This document shows positions 35,376-45,385 of a stretch of DNA of 64,000 nt, one piece after another (position 1 is the first letter of the stretch; each line of letters begins with the position of its first letter). A program made the position numbers and the translations under genes. The notes beneath the pieces are model-generated. The model did no database searches, had not been told where the DNA came from, and saw nothing but the letters and a program-made list of their open reading frames with translations. This DNA comes from Devosia equisanguinis (GTDB lineage Bacteria > Pseudomonadota > Alphaproteobacteria > Rhizobiales > Devosiaceae). The DNA lies in assembly GCF_900631955.1 (NCBI RefSeq), contig NZ_UZWD01000030.1:23446-87445 (forward strand). The letters run 5' to 3'.

Positions 35376-36134
35376 TCAGCCGACCGCCTTCAGGTTCTTG
35401 GAAATTGCAGGCTGTTGGGCGCGCATTCGAATACGAATGCTGCCGCGTTCGGGGTGCACGAAGTCGAAGCAGTTGGTCTTGCGCACCAGATCGCTGAGCT
35501 TGGAAAAGCCATAGCTGCGCGGGTCGAAATCCGGCGACAGATTGGCAAGCCGGCTGCCAACCTCTCCAAGGTTGGCCCAACCATCATCACCTTCCGCCTG
35601 AACAATCGCCTTCCTGAGCAGCGGCACCGCCTTGCTGGGTGGTTGCAGTGGCGTTGCGGCTGGCAGCACCGCAACCCCAGTAAAAGAATCCGGCAGCAGA
35701 TTTTCCGTATAGATAAATCGCCGACACGCTTGTCGAAAGCTTTGCGGGGTTTTCTGTTCGCCGAACCCAAACACATCAACGCCCTGTTCGCGGATGCGCG
35801 CAGCCAGACGGGTGAAATCACTGTCCGAAGACACAAGGCAGAAACCGTCGAAGCGACCGGTATGCAATAGATCCATGGCATCGATTACCAAGGCAATGTC
35901 CGATGCATTCTTCCCGCTGGTCGTGGCGGGCTGTTGCTGCGGGATAATGGCGTACCTGGCCAAAACATCGTGCCATGATTTCAATCTCGTGCCAGAAAAA
36001 TCGCCGTAGATGCGCCGTACACTTGCCTCCCCAATTCGGGCAATCTCTTCAAAAAGGCCATCGACGATGCGGGACGATGTATTGTCGGCGTCGATCAATA
36101 CTGCAAGTCGTGCCGATTTTTCTGCGCTCGCCAT
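35376..36134 (-). CDS. NYN-domain protein with C-terminal LOTUS/OST-HTH domain
   Basis: A 252-residue protein starting MASAEKSARLAVLIDADNTS after GGAGAG. The N-terminal NYN (PIN-like nuclease) domain has the acidic residues in LIDADNTS, SDIALVIDAMDLL and LVSSDSDFTRLA, which together can hold Mg2+ for RNA cleavage. The C-terminal part (KAIVQAEGDDGWANLGEVGS, then YGFSKLSDLVRKTNCFDF) matches the OST-HTH/LOTUS winged-helix fold that binds RNA. Proteins with this pair (LabA/DUF88 type) are widespread in bacteria, and RNA processing is assumed but targets are unknown. It is convergent with the DUF779 gene with only six bases between stops. Confidence 0.88.
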   Translation of the reverse strand: MASAEKSARLAVLIDADNTSSRIVDGLFEEIARIGEASVRRIYGDFSGTRLKSWHDVLARYAIIPQQQPATTSGKNASDIALVIDAMDLLHTGRFDGFCLVSSDSDFTRLAARIREQGVDVFGFGEQKTPQSFRQACRRFIYTENLLPDSFTGVAVLPAATPLQPPSKAVPLLRKAIVQAEGDDGWANLGEVGSRLANLSPDFDPRSYGFSKLSDLVRKTNCFDFVHPERGSIRIRMRAQQPAISKNLKAVG

Positions 36135-36280
36135 TCCAAATCTCTCCGGTTGCCGACGAATGTGCGAAGTCTGGTTTCGTCTCACAAGCTGGCGACTGGT
36201 CTTAGGGTAAACACTCTGCTTCGTACTTGGCCTCCACCGCCCGCGCCTTTAGTCTCGCTGACAAAGGGAGTCGCGCCGCC

Positions 36281-37210
36281 ATGACCATCGAAATTCTACA
36301 GACGCATAAGCTGCTTGCCTCCTGCGAGGCGGCGCTGGCCGAGCGCTACACGGTGCACAAGCTGCACGAGATAGAGCACAAGGCGGGCTGGCTGGCGGCG
36401 AACGGCGCCCGTATCCGCGCTCATGCCGGTTCGGGGGTGCAGGCGGATTTGATGGACAAGCTGCCCAATCTCGAGATCATCGCCAGTTTCGGGGTCGGCT
36501 ATGACAATATCGACATTGCCGGTGCCAAGGCTCGGAATATCCGGGTGACCAATACGCCCGACGTGCTCAATGACGCGGTGGCGGAATTGACGGTGGGCCT
36601 GATGATTTCGCTGGCACGCCGCATTCCGCAATCGGATCAATATGTGCGTCGGGGCAAGTGGCCGAGCGGCAATTTCGGGTTGTTGAGCGAATTGACCGGC
36701 AAGACCGTGGGCATTTTGGGGCTGGGCCGCATCGGCAAGGAAATCGCCACACGGCTGCAGGCGATGAAGATGCGCGTGGTCTATCATGGCCGCCGGCAGC
36801 AGCCACATACGCCCTATATCTATTACGACGATCTCGAAGACATGGCCCGCGATAGCGACTGGTTGGTGGTAATTGCCCCCGGCGGCAAGGGCACGGAGGG
36901 TATCGTGTCGCGACAGGTGCTCGAGGCGTTGGGGCCCGATGGTTATGTGGTCAATGTGGCGCGGGGCACATTGATCGACGAGCCGTCCATGCTCGAGCTG
37001 TTGCAGAATGGCGGGCTGGGCGGCGCGGCGCTCGATGTGTTCGTCGACGAGCCAGAGGTGCCCGAAGCCTTCATGCACTTGCAGAATGTGGTGCTGTCAC
37101 CACATCAAGGCAGCGCCACGCACCAGACCCGCGACGCCATGGGGGCACTGCTGGTTGCCAATCTGGACCGGCATTTTGCCAGGGAACCGCTGATTTCGGC
37201 GGTGGTGTGA
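36281..37210 (+). CDS. D-2-hydroxyacid dehydrogenase (glyoxylate/hydroxypyruvate reductase type)
   Basis: A 309-residue NAD(P)-dependent enzyme starting MTIEILQTHKLLASCEAALA. The Rossmann motif is VGILGLGRIGKEIATRLQ; catalytic residues follow in NVARGTLIDEPSMLEL (Arg), DVFVDEPEVPEAF (Glu) and VVLSPHQGSATHQTRDAM (His). The N-terminal part contains IASFGVGYDNIDI. The group reduces glyoxylate, hydroxypyruvate or related oxoacids, and the precise substrate is not clear. Its TGA overlaps the following start by one base, so the ABM-type gene is coupled to it. Confidence 0.93.
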   Translation: MTIEILQTHKLLASCEAALAERYTVHKLHEIEHKAGWLAANGARIRAHAGSGVQADLMDKLPNLEIIASFGVGYDNIDIAGAKARNIRVTNTPDVLNDAVAELTVGLMISLARRIPQSDQYVRRGKWPSGNFGLLSELTGKTVGILGLGRIGKEIATRLQAMKMRVVYHGRRQQPHTPYIYYDDLEDMARDSDWLVVIAPGGKGTEGIVSRQVLEALGPDGYVVNVARGTLIDEPSMLELLQNGGLGGAALDVFVDEPEVPEAFMHLQNVVLSPHQGSATHQTRDAMGALLVANLDRHFAREPLISAVV

Positions 37211-37524
37211 TGGACGAGCGCATGGTTCGCATCGCCGAACTGGAGATCGTTCCGGAACGGCTGGATGAGTATCTGGCCTTTTTGAAAGAGGAAATTGCAG
37301 CGTCGCTGGAGCGGGAGGACGGCGTGCTGATGCTGCATGCCGTTTCCGAAAAGGCCGCGCCGCATCGTATCCGCCTGCTGGAGGTCTATGCGTCCGAGGC
37401 CGCCTACCTAACCCATATCCAGACGCCGCATTTCCTCAAATACAAGCAGGGGACGTTGGCGATGGTGGCATCGCTGAAGCTGATCGATGTCGACCCTGTT
37501 CTGCTTGCTGCCAAGCCAGCCTAG
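37210..37524 (+). CDS. ABM-domain protein (putative quinol monooxygenase, YgiN type)
   Basis: A 104-residue single-domain protein of the dimeric alpha-beta barrel family. Typical parts are VRIAELEIVPERLDEYLAFL, EDGVLMLHAVSEKAAPHRIR and LLEVYASEAAYLTHIQTPHF, with the His of the HIQTPHF segment at the usual site. ABM proteins range from quinol monooxygenases to heme-degrading and sugar-handling enzymes. A GTG at 37207 is an alternative start. It is coupled to the hydroxyacid dehydrogenase and overlaps the convergent GNAT gene by four bases. Confidence 0.85.
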   Translation: MDERMVRIAELEIVPERLDEYLAFLKEEIAASLEREDGVLMLHAVSEKAAPHRIRLLEVYASEAAYLTHIQTPHFLKYKQGTLAMVASLKLIDVDPVLLAAKPA

Positions 37525-38009
37525 ACGGTGATGACGTAAACGGCGTGCGCTTCGCCGTTGAGCGGCACCATTTCCAGCAGCCGCCAGCCATCGGCGTCGA
37601 ACAGATCCAGCGCTTCTGCCGTCAGTGCGTGGAGCCGGGCGTGACCCAGCCGCTTTGCCTCGAGCTTGGCGCGGGCCAGAAGCGCCCTGCCGACGCCGCG
37701 CCGTCGAAACGCCGGATCGACCACCAGGCCGCCGAGCCAGGGCGAGCGTTCGGTGACCAGACCGCCCGAGCCGGCGGTGAGCGCGCAGGTGCCCACCACT
37801 GCGCCATCGGCAAAGGCAAGAATGCCGAGCGGCAGGCGATTGCGCTCCAGCCGGTCGCACAGATCGGCGCGGGCCGAAGCCCCGCGCGGATTGTACCAAT
37901 CGGGCCATTGCCGCTCCAGCAGCGCGGCCAGGTCGCTGACTGTGGCTTCATGGTCGATCAGCAATCCGGTGGTGATCACAACTGCATTCCTCGCCTGCAT
38001 GCTGCCCAA
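37521..38009 (-). CDS. GNAT family N-acetyltransferase
   Basis: A 162-residue protein with the acetyl-CoA binding motif LGGLVVDPAFRRRGVGRALL (R-R-G-V-G-R-A pattern). A VTERSPWLGGLVV strand lies before it and EALDLFDADGWRLLEMVPLN after it. The family acetylates amines on small molecules, proteins or antibiotics, and no substrate is indicated. Start is either 38009 or the ATG at 38000. The gene is divergent from the GH13 gene and convergent with the ABM-type gene. Confidence 0.88.
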   Translation of the reverse strand: MGSMQARNAVVITTGLLIDHEATVSDLAALLERQWPDWYNPRGASARADLCDRLERNRLPLGILAFADGAVVGTCALTAGSGGLVTERSPWLGGLVVDPAFRRRGVGRALLARAKLEAKRLGHARLHALTAEALDLFDADGWRLLEMVPLNGEAHAVYVITV

Positions 38010-38086
38010 TTAACAGCGGACGCACAAATCTATAGCCTCGTGCGCGAATCCGGCCCGGACATATCACGGCCAACAGGAGCAAATGA

Positions 38087-39718
38087 ATGACCGAATGGTG
38101 GCGCGGCGGAGTGATCTATCAGGTCTATCCCCGCTCGTTTCAGGACAGCAATGGTGACGGCGTCGGCGATCTGGCCGGCATTATCGACCGGCTCGACCAT
38201 ATTGCCAGCCTGGGCGTGGACTGTATCTGGCTCTCGCCCCTCACCCAGTCGCCCCAGGCCGATATGGGCTATGACGTTTCGGACTATGTGCAGGTCGATC
38301 CGCTGTTCGGCACGTTGCAGGACTTCGACCTGTTGATCGAGAAGGCCCATGCGCTTGGCCTCAAGGTGATCATGGACCAGGTGGTGAGCCATACTTCTTC
38401 GCTCCATCCCTGGTTCCTCGAATCCGCCTTCAGCCGCGATAATGCCAAGGCAGACTGGTATGTCTGGGCCGACGCCAACCCCGACGGCACCCCGCCCAAT
38501 AACTGGCTTTCGGTGTTCGGTGGCTCGGCCTGGGAATGGCACACGGCGCGCAAGCAGTATTACCTGCACAATTTCCTCACCTCCCAGCCCGACCTCAATT
38601 TCCATAATCCGGCGGTGCAGGATGCGGTGATCGAGGTCATGCGCTTCTGGCTCGATCGCGGGCTGGACGGCTTCCGGCTCGATACGGTCAACTACTATTT
38701 CCACGACGCCAAGCTGCGCTCGAACCCGCCACTGCCGGAGCTCAATGGCAAGCCCGCCACCAATCCTTATGACATGCAGAGCCACAAATTCTCCAAGAGC
38801 CAGCCGGAGAACATGGACTGGCTGCGCAAGGTGCGGGCGCTGCTCAATGACTATCCCGGCACCACCACCGTGGGTGAAGTCGGCGACGACGAGCGCGGGC
38901 TGGAGCTGATGAAGCAGTACACATCGGGCAGCGACCTGCTGCATATGTGCTATTCGTTCGACTTCCTGGGGCCGAAATTCTCGGCGGCGCATTTCCGCTC
39001 GAAAGTGGAAGCCTTCTTCGCCGATGGCGCCACCGGCTGGCCGTGCTGGAGCTTTTCCAACCACGACGTCATTCGCCACATGACCCGCTGGACGCCGTTC
39101 AGCGTTTCGTCGGCCGATCTGTCGCGCCAGGCGATCGCATTGATGCTCACGCTCAAGGGCTCGGCGGGACTCTATCAGGGCGAGGAGCTGGGGCTGCCCG
39201 AGGCGGATATCCTATTCGAGGAACTGACCGATCCGCGTGGCAAGCGCTTCTGGCCGGAAGACAAGGGCCGCGATGGCTGCCGCACGCCGATGCCCTGGCA
39301 GCATAATCTGGCGCATGCCGGATTTACCCATGGCAAGCCCTGGCTGCCGGTCAAGCATGCCGCCGTGGCTCTGAGCGTCGACCTGCAGGAAGCCGATCCG
39401 AATTCGTCGCTGCATTATTACCGGCAGATCCTGGCCTGGCGCAAAAATCACCCGGCGCTCAAGACCGGCGATATCGCCTTTTTCGACTGCGATGAGCCGG
39501 TGCTGGCCTATATGCGCACCGATGGCAACAAGGACCTGGTCTGCGTGTTCAACCTGTCGGCCGAGGCGCGTACTGTCACCGTCGGCGGCGTGGAGCTGGT
39601 GCTGGAGCCGGTCAGTCACAATGCCGAATTGTCCGGAACGACGCTGACGCTGGGACCGAACGGCTTTGCCATCCTGCCGGCACCGGCGGGAGAGGGCTCG
39701 GTGCGTTATCAGGGTTGA
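38087..39718 (+). CDS. GH13 alpha-glucosidase
   Basis: A 543-residue cytosolic enzyme of the oligo-1,6-glucosidase/maltase subfamily, hydrolysing alpha-glucosides. Conserved regions are GDLAGIIDRLDHIASLGVD, VVSHTSSLHPWF, the nucleophile aspartate in GLDGFRLDTVNYYF, the acid/base glutamate in TTVGEVGDDERGL and SNHDVIRHMTRW. The C-terminal beta domain ends near ILPAPAG. AGGAG lies 8 bases before the ATG. In Rhizobiales this enzyme is often AglA of an alpha-glucoside uptake operon, but no sugar transporter is next to it here. Confidence 0.94.
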   Translation: MTEWWRGGVIYQVYPRSFQDSNGDGVGDLAGIIDRLDHIASLGVDCIWLSPLTQSPQADMGYDVSDYVQVDPLFGTLQDFDLLIEKAHALGLKVIMDQVVSHTSSLHPWFLESAFSRDNAKADWYVWADANPDGTPPNNWLSVFGGSAWEWHTARKQYYLHNFLTSQPDLNFHNPAVQDAVIEVMRFWLDRGLDGFRLDTVNYYFHDAKLRSNPPLPELNGKPATNPYDMQSHKFSKSQPENMDWLRKVRALLNDYPGTTTVGEVGDDERGLELMKQYTSGSDLLHMCYSFDFLGPKFSAAHFRSKVEAFFADGATGWPCWSFSNHDVIRHMTRWTPFSVSSADLSRQAIALMLTLKGSAGLYQGEELGLPEADILFEELTDPRGKRFWPEDKGRDGCRTPMPWQHNLAHAGFTHGKPWLPVKHAAVALSVDLQEADPNSSLHYYRQILAWRKNHPALKTGDIAFFDCDEPVLAYMRTDGNKDLVCVFNLSAEARTVTVGGVELVLEPVSHNAELSGTTLTLGPNGFAILPAPAGEGSVRYQG

Positions 39719-39740
39719 GTGGGTTCAACCACGCAGTACC

Positions 39741-39832
39741 GCCCTCGGGCTTGACCCGGGGGCCGGTTGGTGAGGCACAGGCGCTGTAAACCGCAAGCGG
39801 CCGATGGCCCTCGGGTCAAGCCCGAGGGCGGC
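39741..39832. repeat. Composite inverted repeat, CTCGGGCTTGACCCGAGG family
   Basis: GCCCTCGGGCTTGACCCGGG at 39741-39760 and CCCTCGGGTCAAGCCCGAGG around 39808-39827 are in inverse orientation. They fill the gap between the convergent GH13 and AEC genes. Each can fold alone, and the pair can fold together, which would suit a two-way 3' boundary. Confidence 0.75.
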
Positions 39833-39894
39833 GTTGTGGGTGGGGAAAATCGGAGGTCACCAAGCAGAAGATGTTTGACGTCCTGAGCTTCGGC

Positions 39895-40830
39895 CTAAAG
39901 GCTCAAGATGAGCAGCCAGGCGGAGATGGTCAGGGCCGACATGACCGTGGCAATGAGGATGGTGTTGGTGGCGACGCTGACGCCGCGGTCGTAATAGGTG
40001 GCAAAGACATAGATGTTGACGCCGGCCGGCATGGCAGAGAGCAGGATGCCGTAGCGGGCGATGTCCATCGGCACATGCAAAATCCAGATCATCATCACAT
40101 AGGCGAGCGCCGGATGGACGATGAGCTTGATGAGCGAGGCCACCAGCGCCGGCTTCCAGTTTTCCGAGAGCTTGAACTCGTTCAGCGCCCCGCCAATGCC
40201 GAAGAGGGCAGCAGGGACCACGGCCTGGCTCATCATGACGAAGAAGGCTTCGGCCGGCTCGATCAATTGCAGATCGGCCAGTGAACCCAGAATGCCGGCT
40301 GCGATGCCCCAGATCAGCGGGTTGGAGACGACGCGGCGCAGGGCGACGACCAAGGTCTTGGCGAGCGACTGGCCGTCCCGACGCATCAGCTCCATGGTGA
40401 CCATGCCCAGGGTCAGCAGAATGGCGCCATGCAGGCCGATGATCGAGAGCGTGACCGGCATGGCCTGGTCGCCATAGGCCCGCGACATGATCGGCAGGCC
40501 AACCAGCACCGTATTGGTGAAGGTGCCGGAAAAGCCGGCAGCAACGCTTTCACCCGGCGAATTGTTGAAGACGCGGCGGGCAATGATAATGCCGAGCACG
40601 AAACAGATGGCAGCGCCGACATAAAACGGGCCGATGATGCCGATATTGAAGGCCGAGCGGAAATCGCTGGTGCTGATCGAGTAGAACAGCAGACAGGGCG
40701 TGGCGAAATTATTGACGAAGGCGATCAGTGCCTTGATGCCATCGGCCGGAAACAGCCGGAAACGCACGGCCCCATAGCCAAAGGCCATGAGCGCGAAAAT
40801 CGGGGCGATGACGGCAAGAATATCGAGCAT
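39895..40830 (-). CDS. AEC (auxin efflux carrier) family transporter
   Basis: A 311-residue membrane protein with about ten hydrophobic segments, starting MLDILAVIAPIFALMAFGYG. Family marks include FVNNFATPCLLFYSISTSDF, AAGFSGTFTNTVLVGLPIMS and SAMPAGVNIYVFATYYDRGV, followed by VSVATNTILIATVMSALTIS. Bacterial members export or import organic acids such as malate or malonate; the substrate here is not indicated. It is divergent from glpD with about 160 bases between the starts. Confidence 0.92.
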   Translation of the reverse strand: MLDILAVIAPIFALMAFGYGAVRFRLFPADGIKALIAFVNNFATPCLLFYSISTSDFRSAFNIGIIGPFYVGAAICFVLGIIIARRVFNNSPGESVAAGFSGTFTNTVLVGLPIMSRAYGDQAMPVTLSIIGLHGAILLTLGMVTMELMRRDGQSLAKTLVVALRRVVSNPLIWGIAAGILGSLADLQLIEPAEAFFVMMSQAVVPAALFGIGGALNEFKLSENWKPALVASLIKLIVHPALAYVMMIWILHVPMDIARYGILLSAMPAGVNIYVFATYYDRGVSVATNTILIATVMSALTISAWLLILSL

Positions 40831-40910
40831 TGGCCTGAGGATGGGCCCTAGGATGCGTCAGCCGTAACCCGTCCCCAGGAAGCGGTCAATCTTTCGCGCG
40901 CGAAGCTACA

Positions 40911-40962
40911 AAACGAAACTCATTACGTTTGAAAACGAAATAAAACGCGCTATATACGAAAC
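40911..40962 (+). promoter_or_regulatory. Cluster of ACGAAA repeats before glpD, candidate GlpR operator
   Basis: The AT-rich stretch before glpD contains AAACGAAAC at 40911-40919, ACGTTT at 40925-40930, AAAACGAAA at 40932-40940 and ATACGAAAC at 40954-40962. Repeats of this kind are typical operators of DeoR-family regulators such as GlpR. The glpR gene is not in the window. The cluster would overlap the glpD promoter, fitting repression in the absence of glycerol 3-phosphate. Confidence 0.55.
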
Positions 40963-40989
40963 AACTTGACGATGGGTGAGGACTGGATC

Positions 40990-42471
40990 GTGCTGGATAT
41001 CTTTGTCATCGGTGGCGGCATCAACGGCGTGAGCGTGGCACGCGATGCGGTGGGCCGCGGGTTCAGCGTCGGGCTGGCCGAGATGAACGATCTCGCCTCC
41101 GGCACCAGTTCGGCAGCGACCAAGCTGATCCATGGCGGATTGCGCTATCTCGAACATTACGAATTCCGGCTGGTGCACGAAGCGCTAGCGGAGCGCGAAA
41201 TCCTCTGGGCCGCCGCGCCGCACATCATCTGGCCGTTGCGTTTCGTGCTGCCGCATCACAAGGGACTGCGCCCTGCTTTCGTGCTGCGCACGGGCCTGGC
41301 GATGTACGACTATATGGGTGGCCGCAAGCTGTTGCCGCCGACCAAGACACTGGACCTGACCCGTGATATCACCGGCAAGCCGCTGAAGCCGGGTTATCGG
41401 CTGGGCTTCGAATATTCCGATTGCTGGGTCAATGATGCGCGTTTCGTGGTGCTCAATGCCCGCGACGCTGCCGAAAAAGGCGCAAAAATCCATGTGCGCA
41501 CCAAGGTGACCGAGGCGCGGCGCGAGGATGGCGCATGGACCCTAAAACTCGCCGGCGAAAACGGCGAGGAGACGGTGCGCGCGCGCATGATTGTCAACGC
41601 TGCCGGTCCTTGGGTCGACCAGGTGATCAATGGCGTCGTCGGCAACAATGGCAAGCATAATGTGCGGCTGGTGCAGGGCAGCCACATCGTGGTCAAGAAG
41701 CTCTATGACCATGACCGCTGCTACATCTTCCAGAACGGGGACGGGCGCATCATCTTCGCCATTCCCTATGAGAATGACTTCACCCTGATCGGCACCACCG
41801 ACCGCGACTATGAAGGCGACCCCAAGGACGTCAAGATCTCGGCCGAGGAGACGAGGTACCTGCTGGAGGCGGCGAGCGAATATTTTGCCAAGCCGGTCAC
41901 TCAGGACGACATCGTCTGGAGCTATTCGGGGGTGCGGCCGCTATTCGACGACGGCGCCAGCGCGGCTCAGGAGGCAACGCGCGACTATGTGCTCAAGACC
42001 AATGGCGATGCCGCGACCGGCGCTATCATCAATGTGTTCGGCGGCAAGCTGACCACCTCGCGACGCCTGGCGGAATCGGTGTTGGAAAAAATCGAGGACG
42101 TGCTGGGTAAACGCGGTGCGCCCTGGACCAAGACGAGCACCCTGCCTGGCGGCGACTTCGGGCCGATGAGCTTCGAGCCGGAAGTGCGCCGGCTGTGCAT
42201 GGATTATCCGGCATTACATCCGGATCTGATGAAACGGTTGATGCGCCTTTATGGCACGCGGGCGCGCAAGCTGCTCGGCGATGCGAGGACGGTAGCCGAT
42301 CTCGGCCAGCATTTCGGCGCCGATCTTTATGAGCGCGAAGTCGATTATCTGGTTGCCGAGGAATGGGCGCGGACGGCACAAGATGTGCTCTGGCGCCGCA
42401 CCAAGCTGGGCCTGCGCATGGAGCCTGGTGGCGTGGCACGACTTGAGGCCTATTTAGCGAGTCGCGTGTAG
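40990..42471 (+). CDS. glpD: Aerobic glycerol-3-phosphate dehydrogenase
   Basis: A 493-residue FAD enzyme that oxidises glycerol 3-phosphate to dihydroxyacetone phosphate and reduces quinone at the inner membrane. The FAD motif is at the very start (MLDIFVIGGGINGVSVARDA), followed by LASGTSSAATKLIHGGLRYL, LVQGSHIVVKKLYDHDRCYI and VWSYSGVRPLFDDGAS. The GTG at 40990 is chosen because it gives the normal short N-terminus and has GGTGAGG at about 40974-40980; the ATG at 40972 is the alternative. glpK follows after 128 bases. Confidence 0.95.
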   Translation: MLDIFVIGGGINGVSVARDAVGRGFSVGLAEMNDLASGTSSAATKLIHGGLRYLEHYEFRLVHEALAEREILWAAAPHIIWPLRFVLPHHKGLRPAFVLRTGLAMYDYMGGRKLLPPTKTLDLTRDITGKPLKPGYRLGFEYSDCWVNDARFVVLNARDAAEKGAKIHVRTKVTEARREDGAWTLKLAGENGEETVRARMIVNAAGPWVDQVINGVVGNNGKHNVRLVQGSHIVVKKLYDHDRCYIFQNGDGRIIFAIPYENDFTLIGTTDRDYEGDPKDVKISAEETRYLLEAASEYFAKPVTQDDIVWSYSGVRPLFDDGASAAQEATRDYVLKTNGDAATGAIINVFGGKLTTSRRLAESVLEKIEDVLGKRGAPWTKTSTLPGGDFGPMSFEPEVRRLCMDYPALHPDLMKRLMRLYGTRARKLLGDARTVADLGQHFGADLYEREVDYLVAEEWARTAQDVLWRRTKLGLRMEPGGVARLEAYLASRV

Positions 42472-42483
42472 CCACATCATTCG

Positions 42484-42556
42484 TCATTGCCCGGCTTGAC
42501 CGGGCAATCCAGTGTCTGGACGCCTGGACCACCCGGTCAAGCCGGGTGGTGACGAT
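42484..42556. repeat. Intergenic inverted repeat between glpD and glpK
   Basis: ATTGCCCGGCTTGACCGGGC at 42485-42504 is matched by ACCCGGTCAAGCCGGGTGGT at 42531-42550 in inverse sense. It is a variant of the CGGGCTTGACCCG repeats elsewhere in the window. Its place inside the glp operon suggests effects on relative glpD and glpK message. Confidence 0.75.
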
Positions 42557-42599
42557 GAACTAAAAATCGGTCGGGAAGCGAATTCGCTGGGAGACGAAT

Positions 42600-44090
<1,491 letters not shown>

Positions 44091-44148
44091 CTGCAAATTA
44101 CCCATATTGGCCATTGGCTTTGGGCGCGCGGTTTGCAATAGCACCGAT

Positions 44149-44451
44149 ATGAGTAATCAAGACGACGACTATGTGTATGACCAAGCTACGGGCGAATGGC
44201 GCCCGGCTTCGGAGATGGCTGCTACCGATGCGAGTGCCCTAGAAGTGCGCGATGCTTCGGGCACTCTTCTGGCCGATGGCGATGCGGTGGTGCTGATCAA
44301 GGACCTCAAGGTCAAGGGCGCCGGGCAGACGCTGAAGCAGGGGACGGTGATCAAAACCATCCGCCTGACCGACAATCCCGAAGAGATCGACTGCCGCCAC
44401 GATGCCATCAAGGGCCTGGTGCTGCGCACCGAGTTCGTGCGCAAGCGCTAA
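44149..44451 (+). CDS. PhnA-domain protein without its N-terminal zinc ribbon
   Basis: A 100-residue protein starting MSNQDDDYVYDQATGEWRPA. The C-terminal PhnA domain is clear: VRDASGTLLADGDAVVLIKD, LKVKGAGQTLKQGTVIKTIR and IDCRHDAIKGLVLRTEFVRK. Full-length YjdM/PhnA proteins begin with a four-cysteine zinc ribbon; here the corresponding first 35 residues contain no cysteine. The family was named for alkylphosphonate use but that role is not supported; its function is unknown. It follows glpK by 58 bases on the same strand. Confidence 0.85.
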   Translation: MSNQDDDYVYDQATGEWRPASEMAATDASALEVRDASGTLLADGDAVVLIKDLKVKGAGQTLKQGTVIKTIRLTDNPEEIDCRHDAIKGLVLRTEFVRKR

Positions 44452-44461
44452 AGCGGCATTT

Positions 44462-44487
44462 CCGAAAAGCGCACGGAGGCTTTTCGG
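44462..44487. terminator. Hairpin between convergent PhnA-type and DUF1499 genes
   Basis: CCGAAAAGC and GCTTTTCGG form a nine-base perfect stem with an eight-base loop. It starts 11 bases after the PhnA-type stop and ends 10 bases before the DUF1499 stop. It is likely a bidirectional terminator, although neither side has a long T run. Confidence 0.65.
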
Positions 44488-44496
44488 GCCGATGCG

Positions 44497-45318
44497 CTAG
44501 GAATCGCTGCCGGTCTCCACTTCCGGAGCCGCCTCGTCATCGGCTGGTTGCAGGATGTTGCGGTTATCGCGAATGAAGGCGGTGACCTCACCATCCAGCG
44601 CAATCAGGAAGTCGCTGATGCGCACGCCGTTGGAGCCGAAATCGTGCACGGCGTTGATCGAGGCGGAGCGCATGTCAACGGCGCTCCCGGTCGCTGTGGG
44701 CATTACCCGAATGACCACCTCTTCCCGCCAGCCCACCAGCGTTACGATCCGCGCATTGAGGCGGCCGGTTTCGGTAGCATCTGCGGGTTCACGGCGCAGC
44801 CTGATGTCCCAGCCTTGCGCCGTGGCCAGCCGCTCGACCAGGGCGAAAACCTGGAAGGCGTCGAGCGGATAGGTGCGCGTGGTGACATTGGGGAAGATGC
44901 GGGCCTGCTGCTCGGCGGTGAGCAGATGCGGCGGCGGCATGGCGGCGGTATCGGGTTCGAAAATCAGCGGCAGTTCGCTGCGCGTGGTGGTGGCGATATC
45001 GGTGACCAGCGGATAATCCGCAGCCAGATAGCCGAACCAGCCAAAGGGCGCGAGGCATACCAGCCCGAGAAACAGGCCGGCCAGCGCCCTGCCCCAGCCC
45101 TGGTCGCCGGTGAACCACAAACGCACCAAGGCGATCAGCGCGCAGAACACCGCCAGCGCCGCAACCAGCCCTGCCGCCAGCATGACCACGTGAAAGGCCG
45201 GCGAGGCGATCAGCTGCTCGCGATGCAGAAATACGGGCAGGACGAGCATCGGCACGGCGAGACTGCCGAGCCGTCGCGACCAAATGGCCCATTTCGAGGT
45301 TCTGATCTTTATCCGCAC
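44497..45318 (-). CDS. DUF1499 membrane-anchored protein
   Basis: A protein of about 273 residues with three hydrophobic segments (around SLAVPMLVLPVFL, FHVVMLAAGLVAALAVFCAL and ALAGLFLGLVCLAPFGWFGY). The C-terminal DUF1499 domain follows: TYPLDAFQVFALVERLATAQ, VTLVGWREEVVIRVMPTATG and SAVDMRSASINAVHDFGSNG. The start is uncertain: GTG at 45316-45318 (VRIKIRTSKW) avoids overlap with the M48 gene, but the reading frame extends to an ATG at 45444. Function unknown. It ends an M48/DUF898 set on the same strand. Confidence 0.8.
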   Translation of the reverse strand: MRIKIRTSKWAIWSRRLGSLAVPMLVLPVFLHREQLIASPAFHVVMLAAGLVAALAVFCALIALVRLWFTGDQGWGRALAGLFLGLVCLAPFGWFGYLAADYPLVTDIATTTRSELPLIFEPDTAAMPPPHLLTAEQQARIFPNVTTRTYPLDAFQVFALVERLATAQGWDIRLRREPADATETGRLNARIVTLVGWREEVVIRVMPTATGSAVDMRSASINAVHDFGSNGVRISDFLIALDGEVTAFIRDNRNILQPADDEAAPEVETGSDS

Positions 45319-45385
45319 CGGCGCCGCATTCCCTGAAATCCCAGGCAGGGTAAAGCGAAGGTGTTTCCTTTGCTTGAAGATGGGC

